Shown here piece by piece: positions 44,031-54,432 of a stretch of 64,000 bases of DNA. The DNA comes from Bradyrhizobium embrapense. GTDB lineage: Bacteria > Pseudomonadota > Alphaproteobacteria > Rhizobiales > Xanthobacteraceae. The DNA lies in assembly GCF_001189235.2 (NCBI RefSeq), contig NZ_LFIP02000005.1, positions 62,001 to 126,000 of the forward strand, given 5' to 3'. Below the pieces are notes generated by a model that saw nothing but the letters and a program-made list of their open reading frames with translations, ran no database searches and had not been told where the DNA came from. Each line of letters begins with the position of its first letter. The stretch's first letter is position 1. The translations under genes and the position numbers were made by a program.

Positions 44031-44741
44031 TTACGTCGCTCTCGGACGCGCAGGCGCGACCATGCCGGCGATCAGCACGGCGAGAATGCCGGTCAGGAAA
44101 ATGCCGTCAAACGTGCCGGCGCCGCCGATCGATGCGATCGGCGCACCGAGGCTGCCGATCTTGTCGAGGTTCAACAGGTCCGCGCCGAGCAGCGTTCCCA
44201 TCGAGCCGCCGATATAAGCCAGCGGCGCTGCATATTCGCGCGACAGCAGCAGGGCGAGGATCGCCGTGGCCGCCACCGGAACGAATACCGGGACAGCGAT
44301 CCCCATGCCTGGCACCGGCGTCGCGCTTGCATGGACGATGGCCGCGATCACGGCGGTCGCGATAGCGGCCCTGAGCCAGAGCTGATAACGCAGCATCAGA
44401 TAGGCGGACATCGCGGCCGGAATCACCGCGCCGCCAACGTTCACGGCAAGGATCGTGCTCGGCGATGCAAGGTAGGGCACCACATAGCGCATGCCGAAGA
44501 AATCGACGATCTGCCCCGCTCGCACCGGCGGGCCGGACAGCACCGTGATCGGAATATTGAAGTAGCTGCCGATCAGCGACCCGAACAGCAGCAGCAATGC
44601 GACGCCGGGACCGACGCCGAGCCGCATATAGGCGTAGCGCAGGATGCGAAGCTGGATCAGGACCACCAGCGCGATGGCCGCGAACACCAGGATCGAGAAG
44701 AATCCCGGCGTCAGCGGCAGATAATGAACTTGGGAATGCAT
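44031..44741 (-). CDS. DUF1614 integral membrane protein
   Basis: 236 aa with about seven hydrophobic helices (ILVFAAIALVVLIQLRI, VGPGVALLLLFGSLIGSYF, AVNVGGAVIPAAMSAYL, AAIATAVIAAIVHAS, and so on). The conserved small-residue pieces YFNIPI, VGGAVIP, and GGSMGTLLGADLLNL / IGGAGTFDGIFLTGILAVL match DUF1614. Function unknown; a membrane transporter-like role is possible. It converges with the XRE gene 10 bp away. Confidence 0.85.
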   Translation of the reverse strand: MHSQVHYLPLTPGFFSILVFAAIALVVLIQLRILRYAYMRLGVGPGVALLLLFGSLIGSYFNIPITVLSGPPVRAGQIVDFFGMRYVVPYLASPSTILAVNVGGAVIPAAMSAYLMLRYQLWLRAAIATAVIAAIVHASATPVPGMGIAVPVFVPVAATAILALLLSREYAAPLAYIGGSMGTLLGADLLNLDKIGSLGAPIASIGGAGTFDGIFLTGILAVLIAGMVAPARPRAT

Positions 44742-44822
44742 CGGCTAGACGATCCGGCTTCGGATTGGCTCCTATGTTACGTAGGGTTCTCTTGGTGGGA
44801 TCACAAGGAAGGTGCCGATTCC

Positions 44823-44947
44823 GTCATCCTTGTAAGTCTCGAATCGCTGAGGTACGAGCTCTTGCGAGCCTCGAAGGATGCACGGCCACGGCCGGGGCCG
44901 TCGACCCTTCGAGACGCGCGCAAGGGCGCGCTCCTCAGGGTGACGGT
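44823..44947. repeat. CATCC-type palindromic repeat
   Basis: Begins GTCATCCTTGTAAG and ends CTCCTCAGGGTGACGG, enclosing further inverted elements (ACGGCCACGGCCGGGGCCGT; GCGCGCAAGGGCGCGC; CTCGAA / TTCGAG). The outer framework resembles the 63921-63959 element. Confidence 0.55.
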
Positions 44948-45004
44948 GTAAGAGTGGTCGACGGCGGAATTAACTCGGCAGGCGCCAATCTGCGAAGGGC
45001 CGTA

Positions 45005-45033
45005 AAAACGAAGCCGCCCGGATGGGCGGCTTC
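45005..45033 (-). terminator. Rho-independent terminator of binding-protein gene
   Basis: Perfect 10-bp stem GAAGCCGCCC / GGGCGGCTTC with a 4-nt loop, 32 bp beyond the stop of the minus-strand gene at 45065, followed on that strand by GTTTTTACGG. The best intrinsic terminator in the window. Confidence 0.85.
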
Positions 45034-45064
45034 GCGACGCTGACGTTCCGTAACGCGATCAGCC

Positions 45065-46285
45065 CTAGCCGCCGGTCTCGGCGCTGATGATGTCGCCGAA
45101 CAGCTCCCATTGCCCGCTCTTGAACTGCATCATCTTCAGCTGCTCGACCGGCGCGAAGTCGGTCGCGCTGGTGTTGATCCGGATGCCGGGGATCAGCGTG
45201 TCGGGCGTGAAATCCTTCAGGCTGGCGGCCTGCTTCATCACGTTCTCACGGGTCAGATTGTCGCCGCACTGCTTCAGCACCTGCACCATGGTCTGCGCCG
45301 CGGCGTAGCCATAGACCAGATTGGCGTCGGACAGATTGGCGCCGGGCATGTACTTCTCGGCGAAGGCCATGAACTTCTTCATGCCCTCGTCGTTCTTCCA
45401 CTGCGGATCGGAGGCGTCCTTGAGGTAGCCGGCTGACAGCACGCCTTCGGAGGCTTCGAGACCGGCGGGTTTCATGACCGCGCCGATCGAGATCGAGACG
45501 TCGGTCATCACGTGCATCGGCTTCCAGCCGAGCTCGGCGATCTTCTTGATCGCCTGCGCCGCGAATTTCGGCGTCGAGATGTTGACGAACACGTCGGCGC
45601 CGGTGTCCTTCAGCTTGACGATGTGGGAATCGATCGACGGCTCTGTCGTCTCGTAGCTTTCCTCGGCGACGATCTTGACGCTCGACTTGTCGAGCACCTC
45701 CTTCAGGCCGACCAGGTAGTCCTTGCCGAAATCGTCATTGGCATAGAAGATCGCAACCTTCGCGTCTGGCTTGGCCTTGAGGATGTATTTGCCGAAGATC
45801 CGCGCCTCGACGCGATAGCTCGGTTGGAAGCCCATCGTCCACGGGAAATCCTTCGGATCGTTCCACTTGCTGGCGCCGGTGGCGAGGAAGAGCTGCGGCA
45901 CCTTCTTGGCGTTGTGATACTTCTGCACCGCAGTCTGGGTCGGCGTGCCCAGCGCGTTGAACACCAGGAACACCTCGTCGCTCTCGATCAGCTTGCGGAT
46001 CTGCTCCACGGTCTTCGGCGGCGAATAGCCGTCGTCATAGGAGATCCAGTTGATCTTGCGGCCGTTGATGCCGCCCTGTTCGTTGATCATCTTGAAATAG
46101 GCTTCTTCGGTCTTGCCGATGATGCCGTAGGCGGAGGCGGGACCGCTATAGGCCTCGACATTGCCGATCTTGATCTCGGTGTCGGAGGCGCCGGTGTCAT
46201 ATTTCTTCTGTGCAAAGGCGGCCTGGCTGGAAAGCAGGCAGAGCGCCGCGGCGGCGGCCAGCAGCGACAGTTTTGTGATTTTCAT
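45065..46285 (-). CDS. Branched-chain amino acid-type ABC transporter substrate-binding protein
   Basis: 406 aa. Signal peptide KLSLLAAAAALCLLSSQAAFA, then a type I periplasmic-binding fold: GASDTEIKIGNVEAYSGPASAYG, INEQGGINGRKINWISYDDGY, and the FYANDDFGKDYLVGLKE hinge region. The ATG has GAGGAAATTGCC before it. LivK-like proteins of this group bind amino acids, amides or aromatic acids. No permease or ATPase genes are adjacent. Its neighbour is an acyl-CoA ligase in the same direction, so the ligand may be the acid that enters the catabolic cluster (inference). A strong terminator follows. Confidence 0.92.
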   Translation of the reverse strand: MKITKLSLLAAAAALCLLSSQAAFAQKKYDTGASDTEIKIGNVEAYSGPASAYGIIGKTEEAYFKMINEQGGINGRKINWISYDDGYSPPKTVEQIRKLIESDEVFLVFNALGTPTQTAVQKYHNAKKVPQLFLATGASKWNDPKDFPWTMGFQPSYRVEARIFGKYILKAKPDAKVAIFYANDDFGKDYLVGLKEVLDKSSVKIVAEESYETTEPSIDSHIVKLKDTGADVFVNISTPKFAAQAIKKIAELGWKPMHVMTDVSISIGAVMKPAGLEASEGVLSAGYLKDASDPQWKNDEGMKKFMAFAEKYMPGANLSDANLVYGYAAAQTMVQVLKQCGDNLTRENVMKQAASLKDFTPDTLIPGIRINTSATDFAPVEQLKMMQFKSGQWELFGDIISAETGG

Positions 46286-46411
46286 AAAGGCAATTTCCTC
46301 GATTGATTCTGGTTGGGGACTGACGCAACGAACCCGCAGCCGGTCCCGGCAGACGGTTGCGGGGCAATTCCTGTCACAGCGGAGTCCGGGCCGCGCGAGG
46401 CGCGTCTAGGA

Positions 46412-47953
46412 TCACGCCGCGGTATCGGTCGGCTTCGGCTGGCTGAATTGCAGCCGGAGCGTCGGCTTATGAATTTTGCCTGTCGCATTCCGCGGCAGGG
46501 CATCGATGAATTCGATCAGGCGCGGACATTTGAACCGCGCCAGATTGGCCTGGCAATGCGCGTGGATCTCGGCCGGGGTCAGCGTATGGCCCGGCTTCAC
46601 GGCGATCACGGCCATCCCGACCTCGCCCCATTGCTCGTTCGGGATGCCAATCACGGCGGCTTCGGCCACGGCTGCCAATTGATGCAGCACGCTCTCGACT
46701 TCGGCCGGATAGACGTTCTCGCCGCCAGAGATGTACATGTCCTTCCAGCGGTCGACGATGTAGTAGAAGCCGTCCTCGTCGATCCGCGTGGCATCGCCGG
46801 TGTGCAGCCAGCCGTCAGTGAAGGAAGAGGCGTTGGCGTCCGGCCGGTTCCAATAGCCCGGCGTAATGTTCGGGCCCCTGACCCAGAGTTCGCCGAGCTC
46901 GCCCACTGCGGCATCGCTGCCGTCGGGTCGCACGATCCTCACTTCAGTATGCAGCACAGGCTTGCCGGATGAGCCGGCCTTGCGCGCGGCATCCTCGCGG
47001 TCGAGCACCATCACCGCCGGCGAGGTCTCGGTCATGCCGTAGCCCTGCTGCAGTGCGACGCCGCGCGCCTCCCAGGTCTTGAGCAGCGGCACCGGCATCG
47101 GCGCACCACCGACCCCGCCGATCAGCAGGCGGCTGAAATCGGCGGTCGCGAACGCCGGATGCTGCGCCATGAACTGGTAGATCGCGGGCACGCCGAAGAA
47201 TACGTTGATGCCGTGCGCGGGATCGCCGATCAGCTTCAAGGCCTCGCCGGGGTCGAAATTGCGCATGATCAGCACGGTGCCGCCGGCATGCAGCACCGGG
47301 TTGGTGTAGCAATTCAGCCCGCCGGTGTGGAATAGCGGCAGCACCGTGAGCAGCACGGAGGCCGGCGAGATGTAAGCGGGGCCGCCGAGATTGACGCAAT
47401 TCCAGAACGTCATCCCGTGCGTGATGATCGCGCCCTTGGGCTGGCCCGTGGTGCCCGAGGTGTACATGATGGTCGAGATGTCATCGAGCGTGACCTCTTC
47501 GAACCGTTCGAGCGGTTTGGCCGCGGCGATGCCGGCCTCATAGGCGCCGCCGGGGCCGAGCCGCACGGTCGAAGCGACGCCGCAGAGCTTGGCGACCGCA
47601 AGCGCGGTCTCGGCGAGCTCGTCGTCGTGGATCATCACTTTGGGCGATGCGTCGCCGGTGATGTAGCGCAGCTCGGGAACGGTGAGGCGGGTGTTGAGCG
47701 GCAGGAAGACCGCGCCGATCCGGAAGCAGGCGAACTGCACTTCCAGCGTATCCGTGGTGTTCAGGGCCAGCACCGCGACCCGGTCGCCGCTCGCGACCCT
47801 CAAGGCGTCGCGCAGATGGCCCGCGAGCCGCGACACGCGGGCGTCGAGCTCCGCATAGGTGAAGCGGCGACGGCTTGCGAGATCGACAAGCGCCGTCTTG
47901 TCCGGCGTACGCCGGCGATGATGCGCGATCCAGTCGTAATAACGAACCGGCAA
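46412..47953 (-). CDS. AMP-forming acyl-CoA synthetase (class I adenylate-forming)
   Basis: 513 aa. Adenylation motifs: P-loop TIMYTSGTTGQPKG, QQGYGMTETSPA, the hinge GWLHTGDATRIDEDG-FYYIVDRWKDMYISGGENVYP, and catalytic Lys in PRNATGKIHK. It activates a carboxylic acid to its CoA thioester with ATP. The start is TTG at 47953 with GGAGGAGGGAAAA immediately before, so the non-ATG start is credible. It is divergent from the acyl-CoA dehydrogenase genes 200 bp away; together these form a beta-oxidation-like set. Chain type is not deducible. Confidence 0.93.
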   Translation of the reverse strand: MPVRYYDWIAHHRRRTPDKTALVDLASRRRFTYAELDARVSRLAGHLRDALRVASGDRVAVLALNTTDTLEVQFACFRIGAVFLPLNTRLTVPELRYITGDASPKVMIHDDELAETALAVAKLCGVASTVRLGPGGAYEAGIAAAKPLERFEEVTLDDISTIMYTSGTTGQPKGAIITHGMTFWNCVNLGGPAYISPASVLLTVLPLFHTGGLNCYTNPVLHAGGTVLIMRNFDPGEALKLIGDPAHGINVFFGVPAIYQFMAQHPAFATADFSRLLIGGVGGAPMPVPLLKTWEARGVALQQGYGMTETSPAVMVLDREDAARKAGSSGKPVLHTEVRIVRPDGSDAAVGELGELWVRGPNITPGYWNRPDANASSFTDGWLHTGDATRIDEDGFYYIVDRWKDMYISGGENVYPAEVESVLHQLAAVAEAAVIGIPNEQWGEVGMAVIAVKPGHTLTPAEIHAHCQANLARFKCPRLIEFIDALPRNATGKIHKPTLRLQFSQPKPTDTAA

Positions 47954-48153
47954 TTTTCCCTCCTCCGGAACGGCAGTCTTGCGCCGCCTGTCCCTCGATT
48001 GATGCCATGAATTGGCAGTGGAGGGGGCGTATCGGGATACTGTCTTGCGTTTAGTGGCTGGCGGGAAACCCGATCCGGCCGGCAGCCACTCGACGCAAGT
48101 GAACCGGGAAAAATCCGGACATCGTCAGCCGCAAGAATCAACGGAGCACGCGG

Positions 48154-49290
48154 ATGGCAAACCCGTTCTACACCGGCGAGCATGAAGCCTTTCGCGAGGT
48201 GATGCGGCGCTTTGTGGCGAAGGAAATCGAGCCTTATTCCCATCAATGGGACGAGGAGGGCGAGTTTCCGCGCGAGCTCTATGCCAAGGCGTCCGAGATC
48301 GGGCTGCTTGGCCTCGGTTTCCCGGAGGAATATGGCGGGGTCGCCGCCGACCAGTTCATGAAGATCGTGGCCTCGCAGGAGCTGGCACGCGCCGGCGCCG
48401 GCGGCGTCTCCGCGAGCCTGATGAGCCACACCATCGGCTCGCCGCCGATCGCTCGTGCCGCCCGCCCCGAGGTCAAGGCGCGGGTGTTGCCGGAGGTGCT
48501 TGCGGGCAAGAAGATCTCCGCGCTCGCGATCACCGAGCCGAGCGGCGGCTCCGATGTCGCCAATTTGCGGACCAAGGCGCGGCGCGACGGCGATCATTAT
48601 ATCGTCAGCGGCGAGAAGACCTTCATCACGTCGGGCATGCGCGCCGACTATCTGACGGTCGCGGTGCGCACCGGCGGCGAGGGCCCCGGCGGCGTCAGCC
48701 TGCTGCTGATCGAAGGCAATGCGCCGGGCCTGACGCGCACCAAATTGAAGAAGATGGGCTGGTGGGCGTCGGACACCGCGACGCTTCATTTCGACGAGTG
48801 CCGCGTGCCGGTCGAGAACCTGATCGGCGAGGAGGGCGAGGGCTTCAAGCAGATCATGTACAACTTCAACAGCGAACGGATGGGCATGGCGGCAAGCTGC
48901 ACCGCCTATGCGCGCGTTTGCCTCGACGAGGCGGTTGCCTATGCCAAGGAGCGCAAGACCTTCGGCAAGCCGATCGCCCAGCACCAGGTGATCAGGCACA
49001 AGATCGTCGACATGGCGCAGAAGGTCGCGGCCTCGCAGGCGATGCTGGAAATGCTGGCGTGGCGGCTCGGCCAGGGCGAAAGCCCGGTCGCCGAAATCTG
49101 CATGATGAAGAACCAGGCGACGCAAACCATGGCGCATTGCGCCTCCGAGGCGGTGCAGATCTTCGGCGGCGCCGGCTTCATGCGCGGCGTCAAGGTCGAG
49201 CGCATCTACCGCGAGGTCAAGGTCAACGCCATCGGCGGCGGTACCGAGGAGATCATGAAGGATCTCGCGTCGCGGCAGATGGGGCTTTGA
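48154..49290 (+). CDS. Acyl-CoA dehydrogenase 1
   Basis: 378 aa FAD enzyme introducing the alpha-beta double bond. FAD/substrate signature ALAITEPSGGSDVANL at 124-138. The usual catalytic Glu of the medium-chain type is replaced by Gly in AIGGGTEEI near the C-terminus, while Glu241 in NSERMGMA is in the place used by isovaleryl- and long-chain-type enzymes, so it is probably active. First gene of a plus-strand group: two dehydrogenases and a GST. Strong ribosome site not obvious; the ATG follows ACGGAGCACGCGG. Confidence 0.93.
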   Translation: MANPFYTGEHEAFREVMRRFVAKEIEPYSHQWDEEGEFPRELYAKASEIGLLGLGFPEEYGGVAADQFMKIVASQELARAGAGGVSASLMSHTIGSPPIARAARPEVKARVLPEVLAGKKISALAITEPSGGSDVANLRTKARRDGDHYIVSGEKTFITSGMRADYLTVAVRTGGEGPGGVSLLLIEGNAPGLTRTKLKKMGWWASDTATLHFDECRVPVENLIGEEGEGFKQIMYNFNSERMGMAASCTAYARVCLDEAVAYAKERKTFGKPIAQHQVIRHKIVDMAQKVAASQAMLEMLAWRLGQGESPVAEICMMKNQATQTMAHCASEAVQIFGGAGFMRGVKVERIYREVKVNAIGGGTEEIMKDLASRQMGL

Positions 49291-49310
49291 ATGCTTCTCA
49301 CTCACAGCCG

Positions 49311-49408
49311 TCATTCCGGGGCTCGCGAAGCGAGAGCCCGGAATCCATCGGGCAGCAGATTCGATGTGAATGGATTCCGGGCTCGCGCTCCGCGCGCCCC
49401 GGAATGAC
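49311..49408. repeat. TCATTCCGGG palindromic repeat
   Basis: TCATTCCGGGGCTCGCG-AAGCGAGAGCCCGGAATCCAT mirrored by ATGGATTCCGGGCTCGCGCTCCGCGCGCCCCGGAATGACA. It separates the two dehydrogenase genes. Relatives lie at 51256-51336, 54302-54420 and 58043-58083. Confidence 0.7.
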
Positions 49409-49423
49409 AAGGATTGATTAAAT

Positions 49424-50592
<1,169 letters not shown>

Positions 50593-50593
<1 letters not shown>

Positions 50594-51249
50594 TGATCAC
50601 GCTCTATCACTGCGATGCCGCGCGCTCGTTCCGTCCGCTGTGGATGCTGGAGGAGCTCGGGCTGTCCTATGAGCTGAAGATGCTCCCGTTCCCGCCGCGC
50701 GTATTCGCCAAGGAATATCTCGGCATCAATCCGCTCGGCACGATTCCGTTCATGGTCGATGGCGAGACCAGGATGACGGAGTCCTCCGGCATCTGCCATT
50801 ACCTCGGCACCAAATATGGACCGACGCCGCTGATCGTAGGTCCCGACGAGCCGGCCTATGGCGCGTTCCTGAACTGGATGTATTTCTCCGATGCGACGCT
50901 GACCTTTCCGCAGACGCTGGTGCTGCGCTACAGCCAGCTGGAGCCGGAGGAGCGGCGCAGTCCGCAGGTCTCGGGCGACTATGCAAAATGGTTCCTAGGC
51001 CGCTTGCGTGCGGTGGAGGCCGCCGCCGCGAAATCGGAATTCCTCTGCGCGGAACGCTTCACGGCCGCCGACATCACCAACGGCTATGCGCTTCGGCTTG
51101 CCAGCAATATCGGCCTCGCCAAGGATTTTGGGCCGAATGTCGCGGCCTATTGGGCGCGGCTGCAGCAGCGCGAAGGTTACCAGCGCGCGGTGGCGTCGGA
51201 GCAAAAAGCCGGGCTGGAACAGAACGTTGCGCCGCGGGCGCGGCCTTGA
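50593..51249 (+). CDS. Glutathione S-transferase family protein
   Basis: 218 aa. Thioredoxin-like N-terminal domain (ITLYHCDAARSFRPLWMLEELGLSYEL; NPLGTIPFMVDGETRMTESSGICHYLG) and an all-helical C-terminal domain (about 90-210). The ATG overlaps the stop of dehydrogenase 2 by one base, so it is co-translated. Some GSTs in degradative operons act as isomerases or lyases; here the role in the CoA pathway is unknown. A frame extension to 50542 lies inside the previous gene and is rejected. Confidence 0.9.
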
Positions 51250-51255
51250 TTAGTC

Positions 51256-51336
51256 CGTCGTTCCGGAGCAATGCGCAGCATTGAACCCGGAACCTCGTCA
51301 TTCCGGGTTCGATGCGTCGCATCGCCCGGAATGACG
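51256..51336. repeat. GTCGTTCCGG / TCATTCCGG repeat
   Basis: Two inverted units: CGTTCCGG-AGCAATGCGCAGCATT-GAACCCGGAAC, and TCATTCCGGGTTCGATGCGTCGCATCGCCCGGAATGA. It follows the GST gene and may end the transcript. Confidence 0.6.
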
Positions 51337-51422
51337 ACAATTCGCGTCGATGACAGCTTACGAATTTGCGCTATGGTAGCTCCGCCGCAGCGGCCCAAAG
51401 AGCCGCGCGAGGAGGAACCGCC

Positions 51423-52253
51423 ATGGACGCGATCGTGGACGCGAAGTGCCAGAACTCCGGTCAGCCATCCGGCCACCGGATGCTGATCACGCCGGAACGG
51501 GTTTTCTATGCCGGGCTGCTCGGCCGCCCGCGCGAGCGCTGTCCCGGCGCATTCCACGTCTATGTCGCGATCCGCGACGGCCTGCATCTGTCGACCAGCG
51601 AAGGCCGCGAGTCGCATGGCGAGCTAGCCGTGACGATGCCGAACCTGCGCCACACCATCACCAGCGAATATCGATCCGCGATCTGCGTTGCGATCGAGCC
51701 GGAAAGCGTGCCCGACGGCACGCTCGAAGCCGTCGCCCGCCGCCTGCAAGGGCCCGATTCTCATCTGTTCGCGAGCCGGATTCGCAACGCCTATGGGACG
51801 CTTGCCGAGATGCAGCATCGCGACGCGATCGCCAATGCCGAGTTCGACACCATGTGCTTCGGCGACGCGCTGCCCCAGCGCGTGCTCGATCCGCGCGTCG
51901 TTCGCGCGATCGGCCGCATCGGGGAATTCTCCGGCGAACCGGTGACCGCGGCAGGCTGCGCCGCCGAGGCCGGGCTGTCGCCCTCGCGCTTCCTGCATCT
52001 GTTCAAGGAGGAGACCGGAATCTCGTTCCGCTCCTTCCGCGCCTGGAAGCGCGCGCGGCATCTGCTGCACTTCGCCAACCAGGACATCAACCTCGCGCAT
52101 CTCGCGCAGGATATCGGCTATCCCGACTCGACCCATTTCAGCCACTCGATCCGCCGCTTCTACGGCCTGAAGCCGCGCGCGATCTTCTCCGGCTCGCGGG
52201 ATCTTGCGATCTATCGCACCGGACAGTCGGCGAGTGAGAGGGCGGTGACGTAG
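51423..52253 (+). CDS. AraC family transcriptional regulator
   Basis: 276 aa from ATG 51423, just after GAGGAGGAACCGCC; the frame to 51366 has no site. The N-terminal about 160 residues form a sensor part (cupin-like strands, LLGRPRERCPGAFHVYVAIRDG). The C-terminal AraC double HTH is at about 180-265 (AAGCAAEAGLSPSRFLHLFKE; INLAHLAQDIGYPDSTHFSHSIRRFYGLKP). It lies between the dehydrogenase/GST genes and the BKACE/carboxylase genes, so it is a good candidate regulator of this catabolic block. Confidence 0.92.
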   Translation: MDAIVDAKCQNSGQPSGHRMLITPERVFYAGLLGRPRERCPGAFHVYVAIRDGLHLSTSEGRESHGELAVTMPNLRHTITSEYRSAICVAIEPESVPDGTLEAVARRLQGPDSHLFASRIRNAYGTLAEMQHRDAIANAEFDTMCFGDALPQRVLDPRVVRAIGRIGEFSGEPVTAAGCAAEAGLSPSRFLHLFKEETGISFRSFRAWKRARHLLHFANQDINLAHLAQDIGYPDSTHFSHSIRRFYGLKPRAIFSGSRDLAIYRTGQSASERAVT

Positions 52254-52266
52254 CAGGAAGCGAGCG

Positions 52267-53211
52267 TCAGTGCGCCACCGCCTGGACGATCACTGAGGTC
52301 AAGGTGTCCCGATTGCCATCCGGCAGCATATGGGTCGGTCGAGGCTGCCAGCTCTGGATGATGAAGGCGTCCGGCGAAATCGCGGGATCGGCGACCAGCT
52401 CACGGTATCGTTGAACAGCATGGCTCGTCCACGCCAGGTCGTTGCGGTCGGCCGGATCGCCGTCGATCACGACACCATAGCTGAGGCCTGCCGCGTGCAG
52501 CCGTGTCTTCCAGACCATGAGCTGTGGCCGCCAGTTGCTTTGCCAGATCAAGTCGGCCTGCAGAAAGGTCAAGGGCTCGCCAGTCTTCGCCTTGAACAGC
52601 TTGGCAAATCTCAGAATTTCATCGAAACGTCCCGGCGTCTGATCCGTTACGGGCTTGATGTCGCCGAATTGGACGTGCGGGAACGCCGCTTTCAGAGTCC
52701 GGATGTTCGGCGCGATGTTATCGACCAGGTCCTCGGTCTTGTATTGGCAACCGCTGTGCGCGAAATGCCCCCAGGTCATCGGCTCATCGAACGCCACATA
52801 GGCGATCTCGCCGCCTTGCGCCGCGACGCGGTCCGCAGCCTTCTTGATGACGGCTGCGGTGGTATAGCCGGGAACGCCGTTTCCGCAGCGGGTCGTGGCG
52901 ACCAGAATCTCGGCCTCCATGGCGAGTGCGATGTGGCGGCGGCGAAGGTCGCGGATCACGGCGGCGAGGTCCGCATCGCTCGATCGGTGCAGGAACTGGG
53001 TGGAGAGCTTGAAGACCTGGATCGCCGCAGCCGCGCGGTGCCAATCCGCGTTTGGGGAAAATAACGTCATGAAGTCGCTCGCCACTCGCTCGCCGCGATC
53101 GGCCTGGACAACTGGGTCGACGCCTGAGAGCCAGATTTGCCCTGCCGCTGCAGCCGATGTCGAGAACATGACGGCGCCAAGGATGATGGCAGACAGGGAT
53201 TTGAGCTTCAT
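52267..53211 (-). CDS. Secreted protein of unknown function
   Basis: 314 aa from ATG 53211 (an adjacent ATG at 53214 is equal). Signal peptide KLKSLSAIILGAVMFSTSAAA, cleavage before AGQ. The mature part has a repeated alpha/beta rhythm (IQVFKLSTQFLH; IALAMEAEILVATTRCGNG; EIAYVAFDEPMTWGHF) suggesting a TIM-barrel like that of glycoside hydrolases, with an acidic FDEP pair. I do not recognise a family. It is opposite in direction to its neighbours and only 13 bp from the AraC gene's end. Confidence 0.8.
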   Translation of the reverse strand: MKLKSLSAIILGAVMFSTSAAAAGQIWLSGVDPVVQADRGERVASDFMTLFSPNADWHRAAAAIQVFKLSTQFLHRSSDADLAAVIRDLRRRHIALAMEAEILVATTRCGNGVPGYTTAAVIKKAADRVAAQGGEIAYVAFDEPMTWGHFAHSGCQYKTEDLVDNIAPNIRTLKAAFPHVQFGDIKPVTDQTPGRFDEILRFAKLFKAKTGEPLTFLQADLIWQSNWRPQLMVWKTRLHAAGLSYGVVIDGDPADRNDLAWTSHAVQRYRELVADPAISPDAFIIQSWQPRPTHMLPDGNRDTLTSVIVQAVAH

Positions 53212-53433
53212 CATTGCATCGCTTGCCTGCGCCAGATGATGTGGAGGATGTTTCGACCACACCGGCCGTGACGAGTCCATACCGGTCGGGCGTGGTCGGC
53301 CCGGATGACGATCAAATCGATCGTTGGCTGAGCGCGCGAGCGTTAGCCAGTCAACGCAAGATGGCGCGAAGGCAAAGTTCTCATCATGGGAAAATCAGCA
53401 GCGCAGGTGCGCTGCAAAGCGGACAACAGACCC

Positions 53434-54300
53434 ATGAGCGACAAGGCCGTCATCACCTGCGCGCTGAACGGCGTGCTTACCGACCCGAAACAGCACAACG
53501 TCCCGGTGACGCCGGAACAGATGGCGCGCGAGGCCAGGGCCGCGTTCAACGCCGGCGCCAGCATCATGCACATCCACCTGCGCCAGCAGGAGCCGAACAA
53601 AGGCCATCTGCCGTCATGGGACGTCGGCGTCAGCAAGGAGATCCAGCAGGCGATCCGCGAGGCCTGTCCCGGCGTGATCATCAATCACACCACCGGCACC
53701 TCGGGCCCGAACTACCAGGGCGCGCTCGACTGCGTCCGCGAGACAAAACCCGAGATCGCGGCCTGCAATGCCGGCTCGCTGAATTATCTGAAGGTCAAGG
53801 CCGACAACACCTGGGCCTGGCCGCCGATGATGTTCGATAACGCCGTCGAGAAAGTGCAGGATTATCTCGACGTGATGAAGGTCGCCGGCACCATTCCCGA
53901 ATTCGAGTGCTTCGATGTCGGCATCGTGCGCTGCGTCGGGATGTACCGGCAGACCGGCATGTACTCCGGCCCGCTCGAATACAATTTCGTCATGGGTGTC
54001 GCCTCGGGCATGCCGGCCGATCCGGAACTGCTGCCGATCCTGCTCAAGCTGAAGGCGCCGGAAGCGCATTGGCAGGTCACCGCGATCGGTCGCGCCGAGA
54101 TCTGGCCGCTGCACCAGCGCGCCGCCGACCTCGGCGGCCATCTGCGTAGCGGCCTGGAAGATACATTCTATCTCGGCGACGGCACCAAGGTGACGTCGAA
54201 CGGGCAGCTCGTCGAAGGCCTCGCGGCATGTGCGCGCCGGGCCGGCCGCGAGATCGCGAGCCCTGCGGAAGCGCGGCAGATCTTTGGTGTCAGGCACTGA
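53434..54300 (+). CDS. Beta-keto acid cleavage enzyme (BKACE, DUF849), second copy
   Basis: 288 aa from ATG 53434; an earlier in-frame ATG at 53386 would add 16 residues that do not look like the family. KAVITCALNGVL at the N-terminus, HIH zinc ligands His46/His48, NHTTGTSG, and the final ligand Glu in LRSGLEDTFYLGDG. It should cleave a beta-keto acid with acetyl-CoA to acetoacetate and an acyl-CoA. It is only distantly similar to the copy at the left edge. Upstream of the acyl-CoA carboxylase genes, behind a repeat. Confidence 0.9.
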   Translation: MSDKAVITCALNGVLTDPKQHNVPVTPEQMAREARAAFNAGASIMHIHLRQQEPNKGHLPSWDVGVSKEIQQAIREACPGVIINHTTGTSGPNYQGALDCVRETKPEIAACNAGSLNYLKVKADNTWAWPPMMFDNAVEKVQDYLDVMKVAGTIPEFECFDVGIVRCVGMYRQTGMYSGPLEYNFVMGVASGMPADPELLPILLKLKAPEAHWQVTAIGRAEIWPLHQRAADLGGHLRSGLEDTFYLGDGTKVTSNGQLVEGLAACARRAGREIASPAEARQIFGVRH

Positions 54301-54301
54301 T

Positions 54302-54420
54302 CGTCATTCCGGGGCGCGCGCAGCGCGAGCCCGGAATCCATAACCGCGATCGGAGTATGGATTCTCTGACGTGCAACTGCACATCGTAGCCCAGCTCTTC
54401 GGGCTGCCCCGGAATGACGA
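54302..54420. repeat. TCATTCCGGGG repeat
   Basis: TCATTCCGGGGCGCGCGCAGCGCGAGCCCGGAATCCAT at one end, GCCCCGGAATGACGA at the other, with an internal CCCAGCTCTTCGGGCTG hairpin. Same family as 49311-49408. Confidence 0.65.
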
Positions 54421-54432
54421 AGAAGGTTAGCC

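Larger units (their letters stand above)
44742..45064. other. Intergenic region with repeat and terminator
   Basis: Contains the CATCC-type repeat at 44823-44947 and the terminator at 45005-45033, both listed. No gene seen. Confidence 0.5.
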